From IMG/VR virus record IMGVR_UViG_3300042292_000421, positions 1 to 64,000 of that record: 64,000 nucleotides of DNA; one strand, written 5' to 3'. The stretch comes from a virus. Both the position numbers and the translations under genes were made by a program. Shown here piece after piece: positions 58,172 through 64,000 of this stretch. The notes below the pieces were generated by a model. That model was given only the letters and a program-made list of their open reading frames with translations. It was not told the origin of the DNA and did not search any database. Numbering within the stretch: the first letter of the stretch is position 1; each line of letters begins with the position of its first letter.

Positions 58172-58183
58172 ATTTTCTTTTTG

Positions 58184-58489
58184 CTAATCTCTTAGGATAG
58201 CTAATACTTCATCTTCACGCATAATGATAACTTCATCATCATGTAATTTAATAGGCTCTCCAGCGTGCTTTCCGTATAACACTTTATCGCCAATTGCAAC
58301 TTTTATTTCTCGGAACTGACCATTATCCATATGTTTCCCTGTTCCTATTGCTAGTACTGTTCCAATTACAGATTTCTCTTTTGAAACAGGTGCAATTAAA
58401 ATACCACCCTGTGTTACGCTTTCTGCAGGATCTTGTCTTACAACAATACGATCATGCAAAGGAATTACGTTTTCTTGTGTTACTGCCAT
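58184..58489 (-). CDS. groES: Co-chaperonin GroES
   Basis: 101 aa, standard length. IPLHDRIVVRQD, TQGGILIAPVSKEKS (mobile loop), GTVLAIGTG, VLYGKHAG and EVIIMREDEVLAIL match bacterial GroES. It would serve host GroEL for capsid protein folding. Consensus promoter upstream. Confidence 0.95.
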   Translation of the reverse strand: MAVTQENVIPLHDRIVVRQDPAESVTQGGILIAPVSKEKSVIGTVLAIGTGKHMDNGQFREIKVAIGDKVLYGKHAGEPIKLHDDEVIIMREDEVLAILRD

Positions 58490-58520
58490 GTTGTGTACCT
58501 TTGTTGTTTAGTATGTGCAT

Positions 58521-58548
58521 ATTATACACTAATAAAATTGTTTGTCAA
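58521..58548 (-). promoter_or_regulatory. Sigma70-type promoter for groES
   Basis: TTGACA, 16-bp spacer, TATAAT on the minus strand. Confidence 0.8.
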
Positions 58549-58556
58549 GTGTTTTT

Positions 58557-58709
58557 TTATTCTTTTGGATATAACATTTCACCAATAAGTAAACAGCTAA
58601 ATGATAATACTAAATATTCAATAGGTGACAACAGGTATCCACTATCATGTATATACATTAATAAAGTTACATAAAACAATATACCTGCTGCTAACCCTTT
58701 ATTGATCAT
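58557..58709 (-). CDS. Small membrane protein (50 aa)
   Basis: MINKGLAAGILFYVTLLMYI and a second hydrophobic segment near LVLSFSCLLIGEML; two TM helices. ATGA overlap with the gene upstream. Confidence 0.5.
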   Translation of the reverse strand: MINKGLAAGILFYVTLLMYIHDSGYLLSPIEYLVLSFSCLLIGEMLYPKE

Positions 58710-58816
58710 TTCTTTAACTCATCCAGTCTTTGTATCTCCTTGAAAGCTGCAACTGTTTTAGTAATTGCAATTCCAAATAAAGTTCCTACTGCTAAAGCTA
58801 TCGGTACTAGTGGCAT
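58706..58816 (-). CDS. Small membrane protein (36 aa)
   Basis: MPLVPIALAVGTLFGIAITK plus a charged tail; one TM helix. AGGAGAAAAATA precedes the start and TAATG joins it to the 77-aa gene. Confidence 0.5.
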   Translation of the reverse strand: MPLVPIALAVGTLFGIAITKTVAAFKEIQRLDELKK

Positions 58817-59049
58817 TATTTTTCTCCTTTTAGTAAATTATATAGTATTTCAAATGGATAATATATTCCAAATGCTATAATTAAAAGAAGTGATAGTGGC
58901 CAACAAAAGAATCCTATCACAATAAAGTAGTTGCGAAACGGACTTTGTTTAACAAATGGTGCATTTGATAAAATTGTAGCACACCCGGCCCCTAGTATTA
59001 GATAAGAAATACTTAGCATTCCTATCATAATTGCATCCATTGCTACCAT
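58816..59049 (-). CDS. Small membrane protein (77 aa)
   Basis: Two hydrophobic segments (~4-25 and ~43-63). Member of a run of four tiny membrane-protein genes after RNA ligase; function unknown. Confidence 0.55.
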   Translation of the reverse strand: MVAMDAIMIGMLSISYLILGAGCATILSNAPFVKQSPFRNYFIVIGFFCWPLSLLLIIAFGIYYPFEILYNLLKGEK

Positions 59050-59052
59050 TAC

Positions 59053-59202
59053 TTAACATCTCCACATTACTACTGGCCAAAAGACCATGCGGTGTGTCCA
59101 TGACACTAAACTTCCAGCATCATCACTGTTATCAAATGACAACGTTGCAAAAAGTGCACCTGCTATGTAGTACGCTATTGCTATCATTATTAAAAATTCC
59201 AT
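59053..59202 (-). CDS. Small membrane protein (49 aa)
   Basis: MEFLIMIAIAYYIAGALFAT start; start codon overlaps the RNA ligase stop (TAATG) and GGAGGAG lies upstream within the ligase 3' end. Confidence 0.5.
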   Translation of the reverse strand: MEFLIMIAIAYYIAGALFATLSFDNSDDAGSLVSWTHRMVFWPVVMWRC

Positions 59203-60302
59203 TACATCTCCTCCTGTGCTAAAAACCATGTACGTGCTACATATTTAACTCTTGTTATTACATCTTTGATTTCTAGATGGCTAGCAACAAGTGTATCAGT
59301 TTCTTCTTTAACAACATCATCTGCAATCCATTTTAAGAATACAGGAGTGCTTTTAGGTTCAATACTAATGTTGTGTACTTTTAAGTATTCTAAACCTTGA
59401 GTAAGTCTAGATTCAGTAACTACTGTATCAGCAAACTCGTTAATGGAGTTAACTTTTTCTACATCAACACTTGCTAGTGTTTTAACTTTAGATGAACTGT
59501 GTTTTTCACCTTTAACTTTAAACATAAAGCGTGATTGTTCGTAACCCGGAGTAACACATTGCCACACAATTCCCTCGCCAACCCCTTCTGCACCAAGTTG
59601 TTTAGCAATTGGACATTCTTGTTCTACTGCAATAGTAAGATCAGCAAGAATGTTCTGTGCAACTTCGGGTTCATTAAAGTTGATATCCATTGTGTATGTT
59701 TTGAAATCGTATTTAGTGTATAAGTTATCTGGCCAAACTTCACCGTTAAACCCTACAATCTCTTTAGCGTATGCAACAGTTTCTGCAATTTGATCTTTTG
59801 TAAAGTAAATGCGAGTTTGTTCGCCTTCGTTATCAACAGGACCTTCCCATGCAACAATGCCAAAGATAATAAACATTTTAGGAACATTACTAATGCCTAC
59901 ACCTTTTTGAATGCCTTGACCACACCATTCGCCAAAGATAGAATAATGTGTAATAGTAAACTTAGCTAATGTATCTTGTGCTGCAGTTAATAGATCAGTA
60001 AACACACCGTTATTTGCTTGTGTGTACTTTGCCCAACCGTAGTTGTCATCATCTATTGTTAAAATGCGTTCACGTGATTGAGCCCAAAACCCAGTTGGTT
60101 TGCTGGCAATAGAAGTAACACTAGCATTAGTACCGTGTGACTTAACTGAACCTTCAAACGTTAAAGTTGGAATAGGTGCATATGGATCAAAAGTTGGTTC
60201 ACCATTGTCATCTAACCCTTTAAAGGTAGCACGACTTTTAACTTCTCTAACTACTTGTCTAAACTGATTAATGCTGGGCCATGATTTGTGTACTTGTTGC
60301 AT
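59202..60302 (-). CDS. RNA ligase, T4 Rnl2-like family
   Basis: 366 aa. Motif I GSVKSHGTNASV (KxHG, adenylated Lys), motif III SIFGEWCGQGIQ, motif IV GEGIVWQC and motif V FMFKVKGEKHSSSK occur in order. It would seal nicks in structured RNA such as cleaved tRNAs. Consensus promoter upstream; an RNA kinase is at 50.3 kb. Confidence 0.88.
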   Translation of the reverse strand: MQQVHKSWPSINQFRQVVREVKSRATFKGLDDNGEPTFDPYAPIPTLTFEGSVKSHGTNASVTSIASKPTGFWAQSRERILTIDDDNYGWAKYTQANNGVFTDLLTAAQDTLAKFTITHYSIFGEWCGQGIQKGVGISNVPKMFIIFGIVAWEGPVDNEGEQTRIYFTKDQIAETVAYAKEIVGFNGEVWPDNLYTKYDFKTYTMDINFNEPEVAQNILADLTIAVEQECPIAKQLGAEGVGEGIVWQCVTPGYEQSRFMFKVKGEKHSSSKVKTLASVDVEKVNSINEFADTVVTESRLTQGLEYLKVHNISIEPKSTPVFLKWIADDVVKEETDTLVASHLEIKDVITRVKYVARTWFLAQEEM

Positions 60303-60334
60303 AGTGTACTCCTGTGTTAATTAAGTAAAAATAT

Positions 60335-60363
60335 ATTATATAATAAGTGTAAGCACTTGTCAA
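60335..60363 (-). promoter_or_regulatory. Sigma70-type promoter for RNA ligase
   Basis: TTGACA, 17-bp spacer, TATAAT on the minus strand. Confidence 0.8.
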
Positions 60364-60581
60364 ACTTTATTAACAAGTAATTGTGCCGCATCACTTTTTC
60401 TTAGTGTTAATGAAAACCCACGTAGTTTAATTTCAATTGGATCTCCTAATGGAGCAACTCTAACTACTTGTACTTGTGTGTTACGAGTAAGGCCCATGGC
60501 TAATAATTGTTTACGAGATTTATTACCGTCATAGCCGGTAATAATACCAACTTCGTTTACCTTTAAGAGATCTAGTGTCAT
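60360..60581 (-). CDS. FeoA-domain protein
   Basis: 73 aa. LLAMGLTRNTQVQVVRVAPL and GDPIEIKLRGFSLTLRKSDA are typical of FeoA, a small SH3-like partner of the FeoB ferrous transporter. No feoB here. It may modulate host iron uptake or be an adapted SH3-like domain. Confidence 0.85.
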   Translation of the reverse strand: MTLDLLKVNEVGIITGYDGNKSRKQLLAMGLTRNTQVQVVRVAPLGDPIEIKLRGFSLTLRKSDAAQLLVNKV

Positions 60582-61225
60582 TAGTGTAATTGTGAAATAC
60601 GTGTTTCGTTAATGTTAATATGTTCTAGATTGTCAAAGTATCCAGTCCATGGCAGATAGCTAAAGTTAATAGATTGGCCATCTGAAGTATGTAAATACAT
60701 TTTAATTTTCCCATGGGAGGTACCTTCATCTGGAATAAACTCATAAGTAACATTGTGCGGCTGATTAACTTCGCTAATAAGTTTTTCAGCTTGGTACTTA
60801 GTTATGCGCCATGCAGATACAATTTTATCATAATATTCCGAAGCTTCTAAAAACGATTCTAGTTCAGCTGCTGATTTATAATCTTTAAATACAGCAATTG
60901 GTTCAGCTGAACCGAAATGTGCTCTTCCAAATGAATTTCCAGTGGACCACTCAACCCATACTACAATCACGTCATCGCCTGCTCTAACATCTAATGTTGT
61001 AACGATGTCCGGCATATGATCAGTAAGTTTTACAGTAGATAACATGTTTATATAAGATTCACTCCACTCACCAAATTCTTCTTCAGACTGATAATGGTTA
61101 GTACAAGTTCTGTTAATCTCAATACTTAAACCAATATTAACTGGTTTGTCTTCAATTTTATGAATATCATAATCATCTAATGATGGATCAATATATTCTT
61201 CATGTTCGCCTGTGTACGCTGTCAT
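60581..61225 (-). CDS. Hypothetical protein (214 aa)
   Basis: Start at MTAYTGEHEEYIDPS (ATGA overlap with the gene upstream). Acidic; no known domain. One-base overlap with the feoA-like gene. Confidence 0.5.
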   Translation of the reverse strand: MTAYTGEHEEYIDPSLDDYDIHKIEDKPVNIGLSIEINRTCTNHYQSEEEFGEWSESYINMLSTVKLTDHMPDIVTTLDVRAGDDVIVVWVEWSTGNSFGRAHFGSAEPIAVFKDYKSAAELESFLEASEYYDKIVSAWRITKYQAEKLISEVNQPHNVTYEFIPDEGTSHGKIKMYLHTSDGQSINFSYLPWTGYFDNLEHININETRISQLH

Positions 61226-61443
61226 ACTTGTCTCTCTATAAAATTGTGTTGTGGTATTGAAAACCAATCTGTGCCGCAATAGCATGTTGGGTTTGTAATT
61301 TGTCCTTGTGTTGGTATTGGCTGTCCTGGCATATAATCAAATGCGTCAGCGTACATAGTGTTCTTAAATATATCTCTATTAGTAATTGCAACTAAATGAT
61401 TATTAGAGCAAAATATAAAAGTACTACGAGGAACTTTAAGCAT
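61222..61443 (-). CDS. Hypothetical protein (73 aa)
   Basis: Start at MLKVPRSTFIFCSN, overlapping the stop of the 55-aa gene. Contains PTCYCGTDWF, possibly metal-binding. Unrecognised. Confidence 0.5.
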   Translation of the reverse strand: MLKVPRSTFIFCSNNHLVAITNRDIFKNTMYADAFDYMPGQPIPTQGQITNPTCYCGTDWFSIPQHNFIERQV

Positions 61444-61603
61444 AAAAAGATTCAGGGGAATCAACTTCCCCTTCATTGTCCTCTAAGTAAAAATCATATA
61501 AGTCATATTCTAACTCTGGAATATGTTCTTTCTTAGGTTGATGTGCTCCTCCTTTACCTAATATAGGTGCTGGGTTATGACCACGTATGTAATGCGCTTT
61601 CAT
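61436..61603 (-). CDS. Hypothetical protein (55 aa)
   Basis: MKAHYIRGHNPAPILGKGGA start, acidic C-terminus. GGAG before the ATG and a consensus promoter upstream; first gene of the operon. Confidence 0.55.
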   Translation of the reverse strand: MKAHYIRGHNPAPILGKGGAHQPKKEHIPELEYDLYDFYLEDNEGEVDSPESFYA

Positions 61604-61634
61604 AATAACTCCTTGTGTAATAATGTTTTTGCTT

Positions 61635-61663
61635 ATTATATAATGTACTTATAATAAAGTCAA
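61635..61663 (-). promoter_or_regulatory. Sigma70-type promoter
   Basis: TTGACT, 17-bp spacer, TATAAT on the minus strand. Confidence 0.75.
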
Positions 61664-61667
61664 TACT

Positions 61668-62180
61668 AAAAGGACTAAAGTCCTAAAACATTCAAAGTTC
61701 ATATTCGTTACACTCATATTCACTTATCATGTTTTTATTTTTATTTCTTTTAATTATTTAATAATTATGAATGCTTTTTATATTCATGTAGATTCTTTGT
61801 GTCAATATGATACTAGTTTCCTAGTATCATAAGAAAGGTTTTCATGTGAGTTCCTCTTAGCCTTTTTTAGATAGCAGGTGTTTTTATTTTGATCCCGATG
61901 TTTGGCTCTACGCTTACCAGTACCTGCCGCGACTTTTAAGAATACCTCGTATCATTGTATTCATACATCGTTTAGAATCATTTTGCAACCATATACAATT
62001 AAACAAACGCTAGCAACCAGTGGGTTCTCGTTTAGGCATCCAATAAAGGGTAGTGTTTAAAGGCCTGACTATAGCAATCAGAACTAGCTACCATCACACA
62101 TCAGAATGGATTCACTAACGGTATTACAATTGGCCCGTCAACCTTAAGCTATAATTTCAACTAGTATACACTCACTGTTT
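61668..62180 (-). ncRNA. Candidate large non-coding RNA (~500 nt)
   Basis: No gene fits between 61664 and 62223. The stretch has mixed base composition and many hairpins: GATACTAG/CTAGTATC, GCAGGT/ACCTGC, GGTAG/CTACC with CTGA/TCAG inside. On the minus strand it ends in AGGACT/AGTCCT followed by TTTTAG, a terminator. A TATACT with a weak -35 near 62170 may start it. Strand and limits are inferred. Confidence 0.45.
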
Positions 62181-62223
62181 TCAAAAGTCATCTTTCATTT
62201 TACCAAACGATAAATATATTACT

Positions 62224-62613
62224 ATGAAAATACATGAATTATTAGAAAACCACCATGGCTCGTTAGCACGGGATAACGGTGATGTAATCACAATCGGTGA
62301 TGCAAGAATTGATATCGATACTAAAGCACAGTTTTCACCAAGACCACAATCTGTTATTGAATTCTTAGTTCCTAAAGAATTACGCGGACAAGGAATTGGA
62401 ACACAGTTACTAACAAAAGCTGTAGCAAAGTATCCAATGTTAGGTGGACAAGTAAGCTCTATAGCATCGTTAAAAGTATTTTGGAATTTAGGGTTTAGAA
62501 ATCCAGGAATGCCAGAAGCATCGTTTCAAGATCATGTTGATAGAATGAATGAATACAGTTCAGTGTTTATGGCACGTACTGACGAACACGGAGTTCCATA
62601 TGAAAATACATGA
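62224..62613 (+). CDS. GNAT-family acetyltransferase with capsid-leader-like N-terminus
   Basis: 129 aa. MKIHELLENHHG leader, then a GNAT core with VPKELRGQGIGTQLLTKAV (acetyl-CoA binding RxxGxG) and FWNLGFRNP. Acceptor unknown. GATAAATA occurs just upstream. First of three plus-strand genes with similar leaders. Confidence 0.7.
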   Translation: MKIHELLENHHGSLARDNGDVITIGDARIDIDTKAQFSPRPQSVIEFLVPKELRGQGIGTQLLTKAVAKYPMLGGQVSSIASLKVFWNLGFRNPGMPEASFQDHVDRMNEYSSVFMARTDEHGVPYENT

Positions 62614-63004
62614 AATAATCTCTGAAGAAATTAAAACAAGACTTGATGCCAAATGCTGGAAAGGCAAACATAAAGAAGGTACTAAAGTAAAAGGTGGTAC
62701 TAGAGTTAACAACTGTGTGCCAAATGAATCAGTAGATGAAACAGCAGCATGGCAGAAGAAATCAGGAAAGAACAAAAACGGTGGATTGAATGCTAAAGGT
62801 GTTGCTAGTTATCGTAAAGAACATCCTGGAAGTAAATTACAAACTGCAGTAACTACTAAACCAAGTAAACTTAAACCTGGAAGTAAAGATGCAAAACGCC
62901 GTAAGAGTTTTTGTGCAAGAATGGGCGGTATGGAAGGTCCTATGAAAGACGAAAAAGGTAAACCAACTAGAAAAGCATTAGCATTGAGAAAATGGAATTG
63001 CTAA
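62600..63004 (+). CDS. DUF6321-type phage protein with capsid-leader-like N-terminus (134 aa)
   Basis: MKIHEIISEEIKTRLDAKCW, then basic sequence LNAKGVASYRKEHPG and RRKSFCARMGGMEGPMKDEK ending ALALRKWNC, as in DUF6321. The high charge suits a DNA-associated head protein. It starts inside the end of the GNAT gene. Confidence 0.65.
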   Translation: MKIHEIISEEIKTRLDAKCWKGKHKEGTKVKGGTRVNNCVPNESVDETAAWQKKSGKNKNGGLNAKGVASYRKEHPGSKLQTAVTTKPSKLKPGSKDAKRRKSFCARMGGMEGPMKDEKGKPTRKALALRKWNC

Positions 63005-63012
63005 GTTAAATT

Positions 63013-63621
63013 ATGAAAATACAAGAAATTATAAACGAGGCTCACAATCGTGGTGATATGAAGTCGGTGCTAACTGCAAGAGGATATAAGTTGTTAGGAA
63101 CTGGATATTATGCAACTGTTTGGCAAGCACCAAATGGAACAATTTTAAAAGTGTTTTCTGCAAGTGAAGAACAAGATTATCATGATAAAACTTGGTTAGC
63201 ACCTAATTATAAACAGTATCCTGACGATCTAAAAGATTTTTTAATGTTCTATCATTATGTTAAGCAACATCCGAGTCCGTATCTTCCAAAATTTGGAAAA
63301 CTTAAACGTGTAACAGTTGATAATCGTGAATATGTTATTGTAACAACTGAACCATTATCAGCAACTAGTACTAATCCAAAAACTGAAGATGCGTTTAGGT
63401 CTATAATAGTTAATGGCGGAGCTACTACATGGGAAGGGATAATTGAGGATAATCCAAGAGATGTTGACATATTAAATAAGTATGGTCCAAGGACATTTAT
63501 GCCAGTTGCATTATTAGCCGCACATCTTAGTAGTATAAGTCCAACTTGGGATTTCTCAGATCATTTATCTAGAAATATAATGTTTCGTGGTGATATTCCA
63601 ATAATTAATGATCCATGGTAA
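63013..63621 (+). CDS. Protein-kinase-like protein with capsid-leader-like N-terminus
   Basis: 202 aa. MKIQEIINEAHN leader; LLGTGYYATVWQAPNGTILKVF resembles the glycine-rich loop and VAxK lysine, and DFSDHLSRNIMFRG followed by IINDPW resembles the catalytic-loop Asn and DFG-type metal site. The HRD Asp equivalent is uncertain. If packaged, it could act on host proteins on entry, as T4 Alt does. Confidence 0.6.
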   Translation: MKIQEIINEAHNRGDMKSVLTARGYKLLGTGYYATVWQAPNGTILKVFSASEEQDYHDKTWLAPNYKQYPDDLKDFLMFYHYVKQHPSPYLPKFGKLKRVTVDNREYVIVTTEPLSATSTNPKTEDAFRSIIVNGGATTWEGIIEDNPRDVDILNKYGPRTFMPVALLAAHLSSISPTWDFSDHLSRNIMFRGDIPIINDPW

Positions 63622-63628
63622 AGAGTCA

Positions 63629-63654
63629 ATAAAAAAGCTGCCCTAGGGCAGCTT
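63629..63654 (-). terminator. Terminator of the tmRNA transcript
   Basis: Perfect arms AAGCTGCCCT/AGGGCAGCTT followed by a T-run on the minus strand. Confidence 0.85.
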
Positions 63655-64000
63655 AGTTGTATTTTGGTTAATAAGGCATACATGCCCCAGAGCGGTAGTT
63701 TCTTAAGCTACCATGTCAGCTGCTTCCAAAGAGAAGTCAACTGTCATATACTCGAATTTAGATGCTTTTGCGTCTATAAGTTTTGCGCTGTTTAGGACAG
63801 TCACCTCACCTGTTGCCGTCTCCATTATCTCACCAAGTCGAATCCAATTCATCCCCATTATAAAACACACTATCACTTCCCATTTGAGGGGCAGGAAGTC
63901 TACGGCTGTTGCCCCACTCCGATACCTCTAATGTGTTTTATGGTGGAGATGTGGGGTTTCGAACCCCAGTGTTTGATGCCGTCACTTTGAAGGAATTACA
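63655..64000 (-). ncRNA. ssrA: Circularly permuted (two-piece) tmRNA, 3' part first, truncated by window edge
   Basis: Acceptor piece 63941-64000+: T-arm TGGGG-TTCGAAA-CCCCA, CATCTCC, A, CCA. Intervening segment 63857-63940 with TAAAACACA/TGTGTTTTA stem. Coding piece from 63856: GGGGATGAATTGGATTCGAC, the tmRNA 5' signature. GGGGATG pairs with CATCTCC with G3.U70, the alanine identity element. A tag frame at 63703-63771 starts GCA after TAGAC and encodes AKASKFEYMTVDFSLEAADM-VA, with the stop in a GGTAG/CTACC hairpin as usual. Confidence 0.88.

Noticed and set aside
58294-58674. 126-aa plus-strand ORF
   Set aside because: Antisense to groES and its promoter; no recognisable protein sequence.
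62005-62040. GGGTTCTCG as a possible T-loop in the 500-nt gap
   Set aside because: No flanking 5-bp stem and no acceptor strands could be found on either strand.
63713-63931. 72-aa ORF on the plus strand
   Set aside because: It lies antisense over the tmRNA coding piece and has no protein-like features.

Overview
The window is a block of a large tailed-phage genome with T4-type (myovirus) features. It is AT-rich and tightly packed, mostly minus-strand, with frequent ATGA/TAATG start-stop overlaps. T4-like marks are a gp44-type clamp loader, an ATP-dependent DNA ligase, PhoH, an Rnl2-type RNA ligase, a polynucleotide-kinase-like protein, very large tail fibres, TATAAATA late-promoter motifs and N-terminal leaders resembling T4 capsid-targeting sequences. 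The host is probably a methanotrophic gammaproteobacterium (Methylococcales type), because the phage carries pmoC, the C subunit of particulate methane monooxygenase. pmoC-bearing large freshwater phages have been reported before.

Layout. 1-6.4 kb: a nucleotidyltransferase-like protein, ClpA and a DnaJ/CbpA-like chaperone. 6.4-9.1 kb: lysis cassette (3-TM holin, nested spanins, GH19 endolysin). 9-16 kb: PhoH, dCMP deaminase, a NodU/TobZ carbamoyltransferase, clamp loader, a Cpn10-like protein and a DnaE fragment. 16-39.5 kb: fibre and baseplate proteins, including proteins of 3835 and 2042 residues, followed by a GT60-like glycosyltransferase. 40-45 kb: conserved phage genes, a MazG-like pyrophosphohydrolase, a superinfection-immunity protein and DNA ligase. 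45-47 kb: pmoC with its intron and a neighbouring homing endonuclease. 47-53 kb: ClpP, an NtrC-type Fis-domain protein, IF-1, phosphoesterases, an RNA kinase and a Ro60/TROVE-like (DUF2828) protein. 53-58.5 kb: an RNA-rich region with seven ordinary tRNAs, odd RNA elements, GroES and small genes. 58.5-64 kb: small membrane proteins, RNA ligase, FeoA, a long non-coding stretch, three proteins with capsid-leader-like starts and a tmRNA.

Main discoveries. (1) pmoC looks truncated but is interrupted by a 258-nt group I intron. Splicing at the predicted sites restores a 250-residue PmoC, and the intron sits directly after the codons for a copper-ligand histidine (His-Tyr-Gly). A free-standing GIY-YIG endonuclease lies beside exon 2, as in the psbA intron/F-CphI arrangement of cyanophages. 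(2) The tmRNA gene at the right edge is circularly permuted (two-piece type), with a G3.U70 acceptor stem and a 22-residue tag. (3) Three tRNA bodies are also circularly permuted (T-arm and 3' acceptor before 5' acceptor and D-arm). Each is enclosed in a covarying 7-bp stem followed by a TAACAGCAA-like motif. Seven further elements share the stem without a permuted tRNA, although two of these match the motif poorly. (4) The spacer between tRNA-Asn and tRNA-Thr carries a near-perfect copy of the 23S rRNA GTPase-associated centre (L11-binding site). RNA ligase, the RNA kinase and the Ro60-like protein could form the matching RNA-processing machinery, but that link is inference.

Sequence-based calls here come from reading motifs by eye; no database search or folding program was run.
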